Assembly: GCA_963930775.1 (NCBI GenBank)
Contig: OZ005696.1
Coordinates: forward strand, 5,766,001-5,830,000
Direction of reading: 5' to 3'
DNA from: Cliona cf. orientalis
Taxonomy: Eukaryota > Porifera > Demospongiae > Clionaida > Clionaidae
Length of the DNA stretch: 64,000 nucleotides
The notes under the pieces are model-generated. The model saw only the letters and a list, made by a program, of their open reading frames with translations, did no database searches and was not told where the DNA came from. Positions 49,969-62,900 of this stretch are shown in pieces; the first letter of the stretch is position 1, and each line of letters begins with the position of its first letter. A program made the translations under genes and the position numbers.

Positions 49969-50610
49969 TTTTCAGTAAGTTTAAAAGAGAAGCATACATT
50001 AATTTTACTTCATGATAATATTATTATCTTAGCAATAGTGATGTTAGATTAATTCTGTGAGACATCTTTTTTCAATAATAATTATCATGACATTGTTCAT
50101 AAGCATGCATCCCAGAGGTATTGTACTAACTCCATCTTATGTATGCAGGTCTCATCATTATTGCTCTGTGAAGTCACTACCAACCCCACCATATGTCACT
50201 ATTAATGTTTCTGTTCTATTATAGTGTTTGTATGTATAATAATGTTGTCCTATGCAACTCAAGTTTGTGTCCACAGTGTATGTAGCTAATCTTTTATAGT
50301 ATACCGGTAATTATTCTAATGGACATCACAACACCACAAACACACTCGTACACACGCTATTAAAATTTATGAATCCTTTATTCAACCTCTTATATTGTAG
50401 GACCTATTAATGCTCTTAATATTATGCTTTCTTTTCTGTACTAACAAAGATTATTAAATTTTGTTGATTTTGCTACCAGTGTCATTAGTATTAATTCAAG
50501 AGAAGTGTATACTACAGATTGGAGGTGTGCATGCATTTGGGTTGTACGTGCACCATGGTACGTACATAGCTTGATTACATGTTGTCAATAATATAATACA
50601 TCATATCGAT
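49969..50610. other. Groucho 3' flank
   Basis: AT-rich sequence with several AATAAT/ATTAAA variants; ATTAAA near 50360 and 50453 could serve as poly(A) signals. Nothing else is seen. Confidence 0.35.
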
Positions 50611-51900
50611 CCCCAGTAGCAATTTATTTTTTGCGATTACGTCATTATGATGTAACCTATGTCGTCATAATGAGAGCCTATACAGAAGTCCTCTGAGACC
50701 TGAAAATCCACAGAATCATACAGATTATAACTTACAATGTTATACATATCCAATGAATAAAATAAAAGCTTCATGAGTGCTACGTACTTTCTCAGACAAA
50801 ATTTAATAATAATAATATTATTATTATATTGCTGGCTGAACTTAAATTCACTTATTAATTTTTATTGGCTGATGTAATCCTGTGGATTAATAAAGCTAGC
50901 CTTGAGCTGTAATTATATTATAGCACGCATCATGCCATGACCGATATGAAGTTATGAAGCTGTACTAGCTGTCGAATTCTTCTCCTGTGATTGAAATCGA
51001 GAGTCAGTTGTGGACTCCATCTCGATCTGCAATTGAGGCGCCGGCATCGATGTGTATACAACCTTTTACCACATGCACCATTAGAACTATGCAGTTACTG
51101 GGGATGTGGTCAAGTTTTATAATATTAACAAGCAATAATATTGCAATAATAATTATCATTATAATTCAGTGCTACTGCGTGCTATCTATATATGTCCATG
51201 GGATTACGTCAGCGTAGAGAACGCGTAAAGTTTGGCCGTCGCTGCTCGTCCGAGAAGGCAACACGCTGCTTGTGATTGAAATCGAGAGTCAGTTGTGGAC
51301 TCCATCTCGATCTGCAATTGAGGCGCCGGCATCGATGTGTATACAACCTTTTACCACATGCACCATTAGAACTATGCAGTTACTGGGAATGTGGTCAAGT
51401 TTTATAATATTAACAAGCAATAATATTGCAATCATTATAATTCAGTGCTACTGCGTGCTATCTATATATGTCCATGGGATTACGTCAGCGTAGAGAACGC
51501 GTAAAGTTTGGCCGTCGCTGCTCGTCCGAGAAGGCAACACGCTGCTTGTAAGGTATTCGCTGGATACACGCGCAAGATACTCTACATATTTCACTAAATT
51601 TCAAGTCCCAGAAGGGCTCCATCGAGGCCCTGAATTTTCTCATAATTACCTCATAGATACACTAGATAAAAATTCAGATTTCATGCATGTAGGAAATGTG
51701 TAGAATAGGGCAAAATTTTCTACACATTTCATTTATTTTACAAAAACTCTGCCCTATCCTCTGCCAAATACGTGTAGGAAAGCTCATGTTTTGGTAAGCA
51801 TGACATAAACGAAATCTTACTTTTGGTTCAGTGATCGATTACACCATAGGTTTCATCATAATTACCTAATAACCGCAAAAAAGTAATTTGTTACTGAGTG
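50611..51900. mobile_element. MITE with long terminal inverted repeats and internal duplication
   Basis: The left arm CCAGTAGCAATTTATTTTTT ... TGATGTAACCTAT matches the reverse complement of 51846-51900. A related left half occurs at 28296-28640. It contains the tandem duplication listed next. Confidence 0.72.
50986..51546. repeat. 285-bp tandem duplication, near identical
   Basis: Copy 1 is 50986-51270 and copy 2 is 51271-51546. I see one substitution (GGGGATGTGG versus GGGAATGTGG) and a 9-bp deletion in copy 2. Both contain the same ORF start (MIEIESQLWTPSRSAIEAPA), which has no domain and is probably not a gene. Confidence 0.9.
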
Positions 51901-53404
51901 CATAATAATAAATTTATTATTATGGTTTCATATATACAGCGTCTCTATTACTCAGGGCCCAGGGGAATATATACACATTGATGTTACAATTTGAAACATC
52001 ATCCCAGGGGCTCCCTATATACATTAGCCAAATAATATTTACCACGCCATTAAAGTTTGCTGCTGTACCCTTCACTTCGGCTATATATGTAAAAGTCCTA
52101 GACTGATCAAGTACCTTGTGGGTACTAACATTAATTTGATATTTCTGCCACAATAAGAGAAAATTAAATTTTGAGTGGTCACACCATGAGCTCGCTTCGC
52201 TTGCTCACTCCTTTATCCCTGTGCTACTATTGTGCATGTGTGGTCGACGACTTTTACCTACTATTTGTGCGCATGCGCAGATATCAAGCTAGCGCACGTG
52301 CACATCCTGCCTAATCATGTGACTTTGTCAATCAGCTAGCTAAAGAATTCGTTACTTGTCTTGTAGCTTCGCTCGCAAGGGATCCCAAGAGAAGACGCTT
52401 AGAATAGAATTGCCTCCCTCTGGAAAACACCTAGTATGGGCAACATATATAGACTCCAGAATGTCACCCTTTTGCATTCTCCAGGCCGCCATATGTAAAT
52501 GTACAGTTCAATCTAATTCTGCCCTGCCATTTTTTTTGAAGCAGCTCACTTTAGTTGCTGCTGGGCCATAGCCAGCCGTGTCTGTGGGCTGTCTGTTGTA
52601 TCACCCCAAGTCCAGCAACGCCGAGAAAAAACTTTTAGCTCGGGGTCGAATCGCTTCTGGTTACCTCCCGCTCGTACGCACGCACGCACGCACAGACAAC
52701 TGTAATCTTAGTATATTGATATATTATTATTATTATGGATCGAAACTGCTATGGAGTACAGAGTTAATGGTTCCCACACCCATAACATCTGTGCAATCAA
52801 GCCTTAAAATTCAGCCAAGGATATTGCTATAATACCAAAATCCGACAATCCGGGACACTAGGCCAAGTTCCAGGATAGTTGATAACTACGCTTTATGCAT
52901 GATATTGAAGGGTGGGGAGTTAATTATAACACATTTGAATTCACCTATGCCGTACTCATTTTAATTATTCGAACATTCTAATAGCCGAAATGGCAGGTTT
53001 AAGTAATTTTTATTTCATTAAACATCCTGATTTCTCACCCATTCTAATCAATCAAATGGCCACATGGTGATCTACGTATACATGGCAGGATCTTGAGATA
53101 ACTCAGAGTTCAAATACCACTAGCTTTTAGAGACTTCCACATTCATTAAAGAGTGTGGCTACCACATTTCAGACAGTGTCTGACGATCATCATTGTGATC
53201 GCTGTCAGAGAGCTCAGTGATACTAGAGCTAATGATGATATTAGTTGGACATCGACTTCTGCTTCTTCGTTGCTAATGCTTTCTCTATTCTGGATCTACA
53301 CTCGAAGTAGCCATTAGCCAAATTTACTTACTTTTCTATTTAATATCGAATGACGACAAAAAATATTATTTTTGGCTGTTCAGATAATTACAGCGAGTAT
53401 GGTA
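51901..53404. other. Intergenic stretch, no convincing gene
   Basis: A short CACG tandem lies at 52679-52692. On the minus strand 53310-53155 there is a roughly 50-codon open stretch ending SELSDSDHNDDRQ-like, similar in composition to the start exon at 3839-4000; it may be a transposon remnant. Confidence 0.35.
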
Positions 53405-53595
53405 TACCGTAGATCGGGAAATTTTTACCGTTAAAAATTTTTCGCCAGTTGCTTAGGTGGCGAAAATTAAACGCGCGAAATATTTGAGTAATGTATGACG
53501 ACCTATACCAAGTTCAGCCTGGCGGCGAAAATTAGACTACATGAAAAATTTACAAGTGAAATATTTTACTGGCGAAAATATCCCGATCTACGGTA
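53405..53595. mobile_element. MITE, TACCGTAGATCGGGAAATTT termini
   Basis: The left TACCGTAGATCGGGAAATTT and right ATATCCCGATCTACGGTA ends are inverted repeats over a 191-bp element with GCGAAAATT motifs in both directions. It lies 92 bp beyond the stop codon of the next gene. Confidence 0.85.
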
Positions 53596-53687
53596 ATATC
53601 TCATCATGCTGTATCATGAGCATTATCATAATAGTACACAAGTGAATCAGGAAAAAAAAATAGTGTTCTTAAATTCAATTCAGTACC

Positions 53688-53998
53688 TTATCGCAATGCT
53701 TCTTGAATCTCTTTTGCTAGTGTTTGTTGACCACAGTCATCCAGTAGTTCAATGAGTGTGTTCCATGAACAAGGTTTCACTCCATTCCCCTTCACCCAGT
53801 GCTGGAACATGGCCTGGCAACATGCTTCAGGATCACCACGGTGCTTGGAGTCAATGACGTCCAGCTGCGATCCAGCCTCATCAAAGTCCAAGAGAATTCC
53901 TAAGTCTCGCCAGTTGGGTGCCAATCTCTTGATGATTCGAATCCTCTTCCCTCTGGCTGCTCTCAATACTGATAGCTTGGCTAGCGTTGGTGTACCAT
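53688..53998 (-). CDS. Terminal Death-domain exon
   Basis: 311 nt with stop; phase-1 acceptor. The product has NWRDLGILLDFDEAGSQLDV, then RGDPEACCQAMFQHWVKG, and CSWNTLIELLDDCGQQTLAK. This is a canonical Death domain: W..LG..L, I/V-D...., a W between helices 4 and 5, W..L...L, and a terminal A..I. Death domains bind other Death domains to assemble signalling complexes. Confidence 0.85.
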
Positions 53999-56900
53999 CT
54001 AAAGAATAAAGAACCAATTCAATTTAAGCAGCCGCAATAGAGGTAAATAAAAACATACCTAATACAGATGAACAGGAGGGAGCACGTATGCTTGCAACTT
54101 CTTGATCACTATGACTTTGAGTTGTAGTACCTATTAATAGTTTCATGAACAGTGTTTTTGTGCCCCAAACTCATAGGCTACAACTGTCCCTGAATCTCCG
54201 GGACGGTCCCGGATTTTTAGCAACTGTCCCACGTCCCGGAAGGCTCTACTACAATTGTATTATTGGTCCCGAAGAGGTCCAGACACTAGCATAAACACTG
54301 TAGTAGTAGTGCAACTAGTCACTTACTTGTGGTAAAATGAACAAGCTGCTTGTGGTAGTGCCTTACAAACTTTGGTTTTTGCAGTAGCAACACTATAAGA
54401 GGTCTGCTAGGCTTGCAAATTCATGCTCTAGAAAGTATATTCTGGCCATTGCTGTCAAGAAATTCAATCGTATTTGGTGTGGTACGGGTGGAGTTTTAAT
54501 TAATGATGGGCGTGTCTAGTGGGTGTGGTCTATGTCCCTGGAGCTGTTCAGGAAAAGTTGGAGCCTATGCAAACTACATCTTCTTTCTTCGAAGCACCAG
54601 CCAACACACCAAGCAGAAAGAGAGAATCACCCAGAACTCACCCTAACTTCCAGTTTACTATTGATTCAGGCTCCATTGGAGAGGAGGATTGAACATGCAG
54701 TAGTGCAGCACTGGGACTCTAAAGTGCTCTAAAACAGGCGCCCTTTGAGAGCTGCATGGTTTTTTGGTTCTAGTCAGAGGTGCCTCTGAGCATTTCTATG
54801 CAGCACCTACTTTATGGATATCACCGTACGCAATACTGTTGATCGAATTAGCTACTATGCTAGTTGTTTTGATGTCAAAGTTTATCCACTACATAACTGC
54901 ATCGATGTCCTTCTAGGAATTAGAACTAACCAGGCTGGAGTACCAGCAACTCAAGCATGACTCAAAGATCAGAGTGAAGCCTTCCATGAATAGCGAAACA
55001 AGTATTACCATATTGCTTCTAATTTAGTGGACATCTTTAATTATCCGGACACCATTTCAAATTATATTTTACCTCTAATTACACCGGACAGTCAATGAAG
55101 TTTGAATTTTTGTTGCTCTAATTATCCGGACATCGTTGTTCTAATGCGGACAGCTCGCATGGTACTGCTCAGGCAAAATTTGCAATGAACAGCTGCTTCT
55201 TTGGTGGTACTGAAGGAGGTGAGTTGTTCTCTTTCCCACCATGAACAGGGAGCTCCAGGTACCGTCTCATTTTCTCGATTTCTGCAGCTGCTTGATCGCA
55301 CGTCCATTTGACCGAATGCGCATGCGTGAAAGCGTGTTCTAATTCATCGGACACTTCGAATGCCAGCTATTTTCGTGTGCTCTAATTATAGCGGACATTG
55401 GCCAAAATAATTATTTTTCTGGTGTCCGTTAAATTAGAGGTAACACGGTAATATTGTTATTCTTCATGCTAACAAAGGTCACTGTCACCAACTAGTACTG
55501 GCGAATGATTACACTTGACAATGTGCTCTTGGAAAACTTTGAGAAACATTCCAATAGTTTGCAGCTCTTAGGTACTGGCCTAACTTAGACACCTGCTTAC
55601 AAACAATATATTAATATACGACTGAGTGGACACTCAAATGCTGACTTTGAATATATTATTTGAACTATTTCATGTGACTAATATTAATATATAATCTTAA
55701 TTTAATTTAGTTCTACTACACCTCTGTTGGTGTGTCACATAATAATTATAATAATTAGGTTTCTCAGGCTTTTCCAGCTAAGAAATGATGCGGGCAGGCG
55801 GCTTTTTATTTAGCTTTTTATTTTTTTGGGCGTGGTCCATCATTAATCACACCCATTTACCACCGATCTCATGCAAAAAAAGTTTGAAAAGTAACTGGTC
55901 TTAGTTAATCTATAGTGTCTTGTAGCTTAGCCATCAAAGAATCAGTTTTGAGAAGTCAGATGTCTGCCAGAGAGTGGCAAGGCTGATGCTCAAACACAGA
56001 AAACTGATGCGGGCGGGCCTGAGAAACTAATTTTTTTTTGCCTGGCCTTATATACAGACTGAGAACAGACAAGTGGAAAGGTAAATGTTCCCGTTCGAGA
56101 GAGACCAGCATGCACCCTGAATCCTGCTCATGGTTAATAATCCAAGGATATAATGCTGGATCTGTATTCATGTACACATGCAGAAGCAAGGACACAAGTA
56201 ATGGTAGCTAATCAACGTGCGAGCGTGGTCGAGTTGCCTAAAGTTAAGTGTTGATGAAAAGCCAATAATTAACATTTGGCTGCTATAGAAGAAGAGGATG
56301 ATCTAGTTGAAAGATCGATTAAATTATATACATAGTAGCCATAAACATGGTAAGCCTATAAGAGTGACGATCAAGGTGGTTCCAATAGCGGATGGCAGAA
56401 GCAACATCATACATATGCTAACAGCAAGAGTATAAGGCTAATAACTCTCCAAAGTTTGACTACAAACCGAAAAAAGTCCGTTATGCGTGCACACACGGGT
56501 GTTGAATATACACAGGGGCAATGACATCAGGTCTATACATATACGTATGGCAGGCCTGAAGGCCTCCCACAAATGAAATTTACCTTTCCACTTGCCTGTA
56601 TACATATACAGTATACATACTAGCCTCGTACCCAGGCCCTTGAAGGGGAGGAGAAAGGGCCTGGTACACACTGCGTGCGCATGCGCGGGAATCTCAATAG
56701 CGACCGGTCACATTACCATATTATATTAGTGATCGTGTGTTGGTTCTGCACAACGTACAGTTCTATGGATGATAAATGGAGAGTATACGGTAGGGTAGTA
56801 TCTGATTACCCCACATTTTTCTGGGGCCCCCAGCGCATGCACATACAATGTGTACCAGGCCCTTTCTTCTCCTCCTCCTCTTGAAGGGCCTGGGTACAAG

Positions 56901-59900
56901 GCTACATACATACATGCCATTAAAATTTACCTTTAGTATCCCTTCCTAGCCAGATCTGGTGCTGCTCAGTGAGATCACTACATACTGATGCAGGATGAAG
57001 GGTACATGTCAAAAGCCCACTACTTGAAACAGTAGCAGGGTGTAGGTCGCTAGGGAGATGCTTTGTGCAAGGAAAAGCTACGGCTGGGATTGAATTGTTG
57101 TAGTTCAGTTTGTGTGAAGTCTTCTGTATTGTAGAAAGAATCGTCTCACGAATGCTTGGACAAAGCTTTTCACGAATCTGTTGAGCTTTAGCAATGTCCA
57201 TATCGTCAGGAAAGTCGATGCTCACATGAAAGAATGTGGTTAATGAATCGGTTATCGTAATAGCTCCAGGATCATCTCCTGGAAGCCTAAACTGGACTTG
57301 GTCGCGTGAAACTTGGACCGGGCGATTATTTTCTGTCATAAGCTCCCATTTGGCTTCAGTGATGAGAGAAGCAAGGAGGCAACAGTAGACTCCAAGCTTA
57401 GGACCATTTGGACCAAAGTAGAAGAGAAGTGTTGCAGTAATTGATGAACTAACCGAGTGAGGTAAGGGACGAGGCACATGTACTCGGAGAAGACAGGGGA
57501 CGATGTATTTTCCTTCTCCAACTTCAGCAATCACACGTAGATACTTCAAAACCAAGACCAGCTGCTGTTGCATGAATAAGCCTGGCACGTAATGGGAGTT
57601 AAACTGTGAAAGAAGGTCAAGTGTGACAATGCCGTAAGCTTTAAATTCCTGAAATTCCTTGATATCCATAGAAATAGATCGCTTGTGCTCTGGTTTGGAT
57701 TGCATACACAGGCTAAACTCAACAAGCTCAGTGATCTTATCAAGGATGGTTTGGGCATCAATGAATACCACGTCTGGAAGAACTTCATAGTGGAAGATAA
57801 GCTTGAGACCGTGGAGGTACTTCAGGGCTGCTTCAAAAGATTCCTTTGTGAAATGATAAGCAGCTGCTTCTCTAAAGCATTCATCTTTGCTCAGAATCGC
57901 TTTATGCTGATACTTTGCCAGTCGTAAAAAGGCATTTTCCAAAGCAAAGTACTGAAGGGGAATCCTTTGTTGTGGTAGCTTATGTAATTCCTTTATCATC
58001 TTCTGCCGCACATACCCTATCATCTCACGATCGATATCTTCTGGTGTTTTGACATTAACACCAAAGAGAAGCTCTTCATTTGAATGCGCATAGTAGAGAA
58101 CACTTTGCTTCAAGTCAGGAGGAATGATTTCTTGAAGTTTTTGATTCTTTTCTTCTCTGCTTTCATCCAGGCATTGCTCCTCACAATCTTTGTGAGTTCC
58201 GATGAACACAAGCTTCGGGCATGTGTCTCGGCTACAAGTTGACTGAAGAACCCTCATGCAGTGACGGAAGGTCTGAAGATGTGTATAAGGAGATGGGAAT
58301 GGCTCTCCTACTGGCTTTCCATTGCTGTAATAGTCTACCATGGGGTAGCTATCCAGCCTTTCATTCAATTTCACTGTGAGTACACCGAATGTCGTATTCT
58401 TCACAAAGAGGGGTAGCACTTCATGGAACATTGGTTGTCCCCCTGAGTCCTTCATGTCAATTAGATCTTTGTCAATGAGATTTTCTGATCGCTTTGGCAC
58501 CAACTGCATCCGACGAAGCAGTTCTCTCTCGAAACCACTGGGACGGGACTGAGGTGACTCTTGCTTCTTTTCTGGGATGAAATCTGGATCTTTCTGATTG
58601 GTAGTGTGTGATTCAACCTCCTCCTTAGACGATACTTGAGTACTAGCTGGAACAATTTTTGGTATTTCTCCACGTTGCCTGGACTGAATTGTAGGGAAAG
58701 AAGTTGTTGGTTGCTGTGATTGTATCAACTTCGCTGTTGTGCTGAGCATGTCAGAATACTGGTCATCTTGGATTCGAATGAAATAAACTCCCTCCACCCC
58801 TACCTTGCATTGAGCTATAGTTCTCACTGTTCGTTTAGCGCATGCCGTGCTCTGTCGTACAGATGGAGGGTCTTCCCGAAGGAAAGCATGAAGAGTGTGG
58901 GTCTTTCCTGACCCACCAGGACCCAGGAAAAAGACACTACCATTTCGAATCATCAGTGTTCCTCCCTTCATGGCAATGTCAAAGTTGTGCTGTGTTTTTT
59001 CAGCCACTGCAAAACATTAGCATAATAGTTTTAATTGAGATTCATGAGATAGTGTATGGACATGCAGATATTTAGCTACAATAAAAAAGTATGATTGATA
59101 TCACAATTATGGGATGCATGAGCTAATAACAGTACATGCTCAGAGAAACTCTAAATAGCATCATCTCCCTAGCTGCATATCAAGATTTCCTGTTAGTACA
59201 GTGCACACACGCAGATGAAAGCAACACAAACTTTGAACCAGGTCCTATTATTGCATAGGCCACGCCCCTCACTGCAGACCAATAAAAACTGTGCAATAGC
59301 GACATTCTTGCTCTGCTCAAACGTTGAGTCTACCACCAAACTATCAACAGGCATGACGAAGAACACACCTTGCCTCTGGCTTTGTTCAAGGCTCATTGGT
59401 CTGCTGAGCAGGCCTCTTAAACTGTGCAGCGATTCGTGCCGTTCATTCAAAACTACGTCCCAATGGTTACCCTTATTTGACACGTGCACATATGCATGGC
59501 ACTACGTTTATGAGCCTTTTGAAATCGTGGCAGAGTGCAACTATTGTGCCATTAAGGACAACAGGGACTACTATAAGAAAGATGATCGTCTGAAAAATTC
59601 TTCATCCACAGTAGAATTATAGTATACCGTATTTATTTGAATACTAACCTTGGTTACTATTAGTTTCAGCCTTGCTGGAATGTAGCTGCTAATCAAGGGT
59701 GGTTATTATTAATTTTGAAGCAATACTTCTTGGCGATATCGACATAATAGGCCCATTTTATTAACTGATTTTCGAGAAATAAGCAGTAGAACCTGGCCAG
59801 GCAGCAGCAGGGATGTTTTCTGCTATGTTTTTGCCTCGAACTAACGATCATGAGTGGCTTGCAATCATGGCCACACCCATTTAATTGTGCTCGAACATGC

Positions 59901-62900
59901 ATGCGGCTACTATTCGAGGGCGGCTACTAATCTGGGTGCAGCTTCTATTGGAATAAATACAGTAACAATTTTTATAAACTTCAATGATGATAATTGTCAT
60001 AGATATTCTAAAATTAATTTTGGTTGCTGATTACCGTATTCGCTCGATCAGACGCCGCGCTACTATTTATTTCATCACCCGAGTTTGTGCAGTGTTTACT
60101 CGAGAGCAACGACTATTCTAGAGCGATGTTTATTAATACCAGTAGCTGCCAGAGAGGCAATCCTTAGAGAAATGGTCGATTGATACCACTGACCTAGGAG
60201 ATTCTGGCCCCTTTGCTGATGTTAGAACTTGTTCTAGAAGACTGCTAAGCACTTATCGTGTGCCTGCCATTGAGAATAAGTCGAGAGGCATGTCCATGTC
60301 CTGCCTGCTTCTCGAATATTAGGTGTAGCGCAGCTACTATTCGAGAGCAGCAACTATTTCATTCATCACTTCCAGAGGTGTGGCGACTACTTGAGAGCGG
60401 TGACTAATCAAGAGCAGCGTCTGATCGAGTGAATTTGGTACTTGGTATGATAATGCTTCAGCTAGATACATCAAATTCCTTTTCTTGTAACAATTATTAT
60501 TCAGCATAAAACAAGTATGTTTGATGTCACAATCATGGGATAATGCGACTGAACACTACTAACAGCATGATAGTTCTTAGCTTAACAAGGATGGGCACAC
60601 ACACTCTCACTTGTCTGTGTTGATAGCAGCCAAACTGTACTAGAGCATCACAGACCCCTGTGTTGATAGCAGCCGAACTGTACTAGAGCACCACAGGCAT
60701 GCATCACCCCATCTACATCCTAAAGCTAGCTGGAAGAGAAAAAATCCGGGCAGCCACCGGGAATCGAACCCAGGGCCACTGACTTAAGCCGCCAGTACAA
60801 TCGAGTGCCAGTGTGCATGTGCAGATGAAAGCAGCACCAACTTTGAACCTATGCTAATTATGGTGTAGACCACCCCACTCACTGCAGGCCAAGAGCAGCT
60901 GCTCAAACTCACTGTGTAATGGTGACATTCCCACTCCGCTCGAATGTCGAATCTACCACCAGACCATGACAAAGAGCAGACATCGCCTCTCACTTTGCTC
61001 GGTGACCTGCCGAGCAGGTCTGTCAAAACGCGCAGCACTTGCGCCGCTCGCTCAAGCTCAAGCAGCCTCGCTTGTGCACACGGCACAACAATTCTGACCA
61101 ATTGCGAGTCTTCTTAACTTGTAGGAGAGCGCATCTTTTATGCCCTCCAGGTTAGGACACAGACTATAAGAAAATTGTCGCTCTGAAAAATATTTTATTG
61201 TATAATAAGTAGCTACGATGTATGTGAAAATCTTTGCCAGATCAAAATTTACCAAGCCCACCTAGCTACCAGAAAAATTTGGTGGAAAAAATTTCATCAA
61301 TGAGGTAAAGGTCGCCATAATATCCTCTATGCAATCTTTAACAAAAAACTTAGTGTGATAAAGTTTTTGCCAATGAGAGCAGGTCCCATAATTGACAAAA
61401 ATTTCTATGTACATGTATATATACTTGGGGACCATTTACATTAACTTACCATAGAGTCTGATGCGGGTTTTTAAGTGCATCCACCGACTGCAAGAAACTA
61501 TGGGCTTAAAATTTAATTCTAGAGGCGCTTAATCGTCAATACTAAGTTGGCCACATCCCACATATACAATCATCGATGTGCAGAGTTTGCGTGCATATGG
61601 AGAAAAACCTGTCTAGAAACGCCAGGAAAAAGAATGGAGCTGCTTAATACAGATAAGCCGCTCATTGAAGCTCTAGGCTGTCTAAATGGCTAGTGCGCCT
61701 ATTTCTTAGTAGTCAAATGAGGGAGAAAGTATGCACTTATTTAATATTACGTGCTTACTTCCTAGGTATGCTTAAAAAACCTGTGCCTACGATATTTCTA
61801 CCGTAAATTTGGCACCTCTTATTATTCAACACCCATTTGCGAATAATTATTATGGAAAATTGTCTCCAATTTTAAGCATACATGTAGGCCGTACATGGTA
61901 GATTCTCAACAGGGAGATCGAAACTCCCGCTGTAAAGGCTTTGTATCGGTCTCCCTCCCCAGATGTTTGGGTTGCTGGTTGCTTGCAACCCCCACGATTT
62001 AGGTTCTATATGAAACACTGGCCATTATTTCATTAAGAAGATTTATCCTAACGATAACAATTCCAAGTGTACTTGCTCGTATGGGATAAAATACTTCACT
62101 TTTAAATTATCCCTTTATAAACTAGTCACAAACTTCAACTACGCTTATATCCTACTACTAGTACTATGTTGTTGCTAAATAATATATACACCATAATGCA
62201 CTTCCTAGAGACAAACAGTGCAATGAACAATAAACATGTTGGTAGCAACAAAAGTGCGTTATTCGTTGTCTCGCGAGACTAATGGAACGTATGGCAGGAA
62301 GGGTAGAGGGAGATCCCGATTCGAAGCAATGGGAGGAGTCGTCGATCAATCGATCGATCATAAGTCAACACAGTAGCCACCATACATGCATACCTAGGTA
62401 AGCTTACTGCTAGGCCATGGCTACTATTGTTTTCAACCTTATATTCAAGATCGAGAGCTGCAGCATGCTATACTGGCTCCGTGCTGGAATGGCTCGCGAG
62501 AACTTAGAAAACTTTCGACAAGTGAAAAAGAAAAAAAACAAAGTATAAAGTGAGATTTGAACCCGCTACATTCTGTTCCACACACAATAGCCCCAACCAC
62601 TACACCACCGCTGTTGCCGCTGCTGCCAATCATTATTTCCCCCCTATCATAGACAAACCCTAGAGACTAACCCTGCTAACCATTGACAACCCATCCCCAA
62701 CCCCCCTCCCAGCCCCTCCCATCCATATAGCGCATAGACAAACCCTACAGACTAACCCTGCTAACCATTGGCAATCCCCCCCCCCCCCAGCCCCTCCCGT
62801 CCAACCCTGCTATCCATTGGCAACCCAGCCCCTCCCATCCATACCGCGTATATACGTATACATTGTTGCACTTGCCTCCCTATGGCCATTCCAGCACGTC

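Noticed and set aside
60747..60816. Functional tRNA-Lys(CTT) gene on the minus strand
   Set aside because: The acceptor stem is absent and the D arm is degenerate; it sits in an insertion within a repeat. Called a SINE instead.
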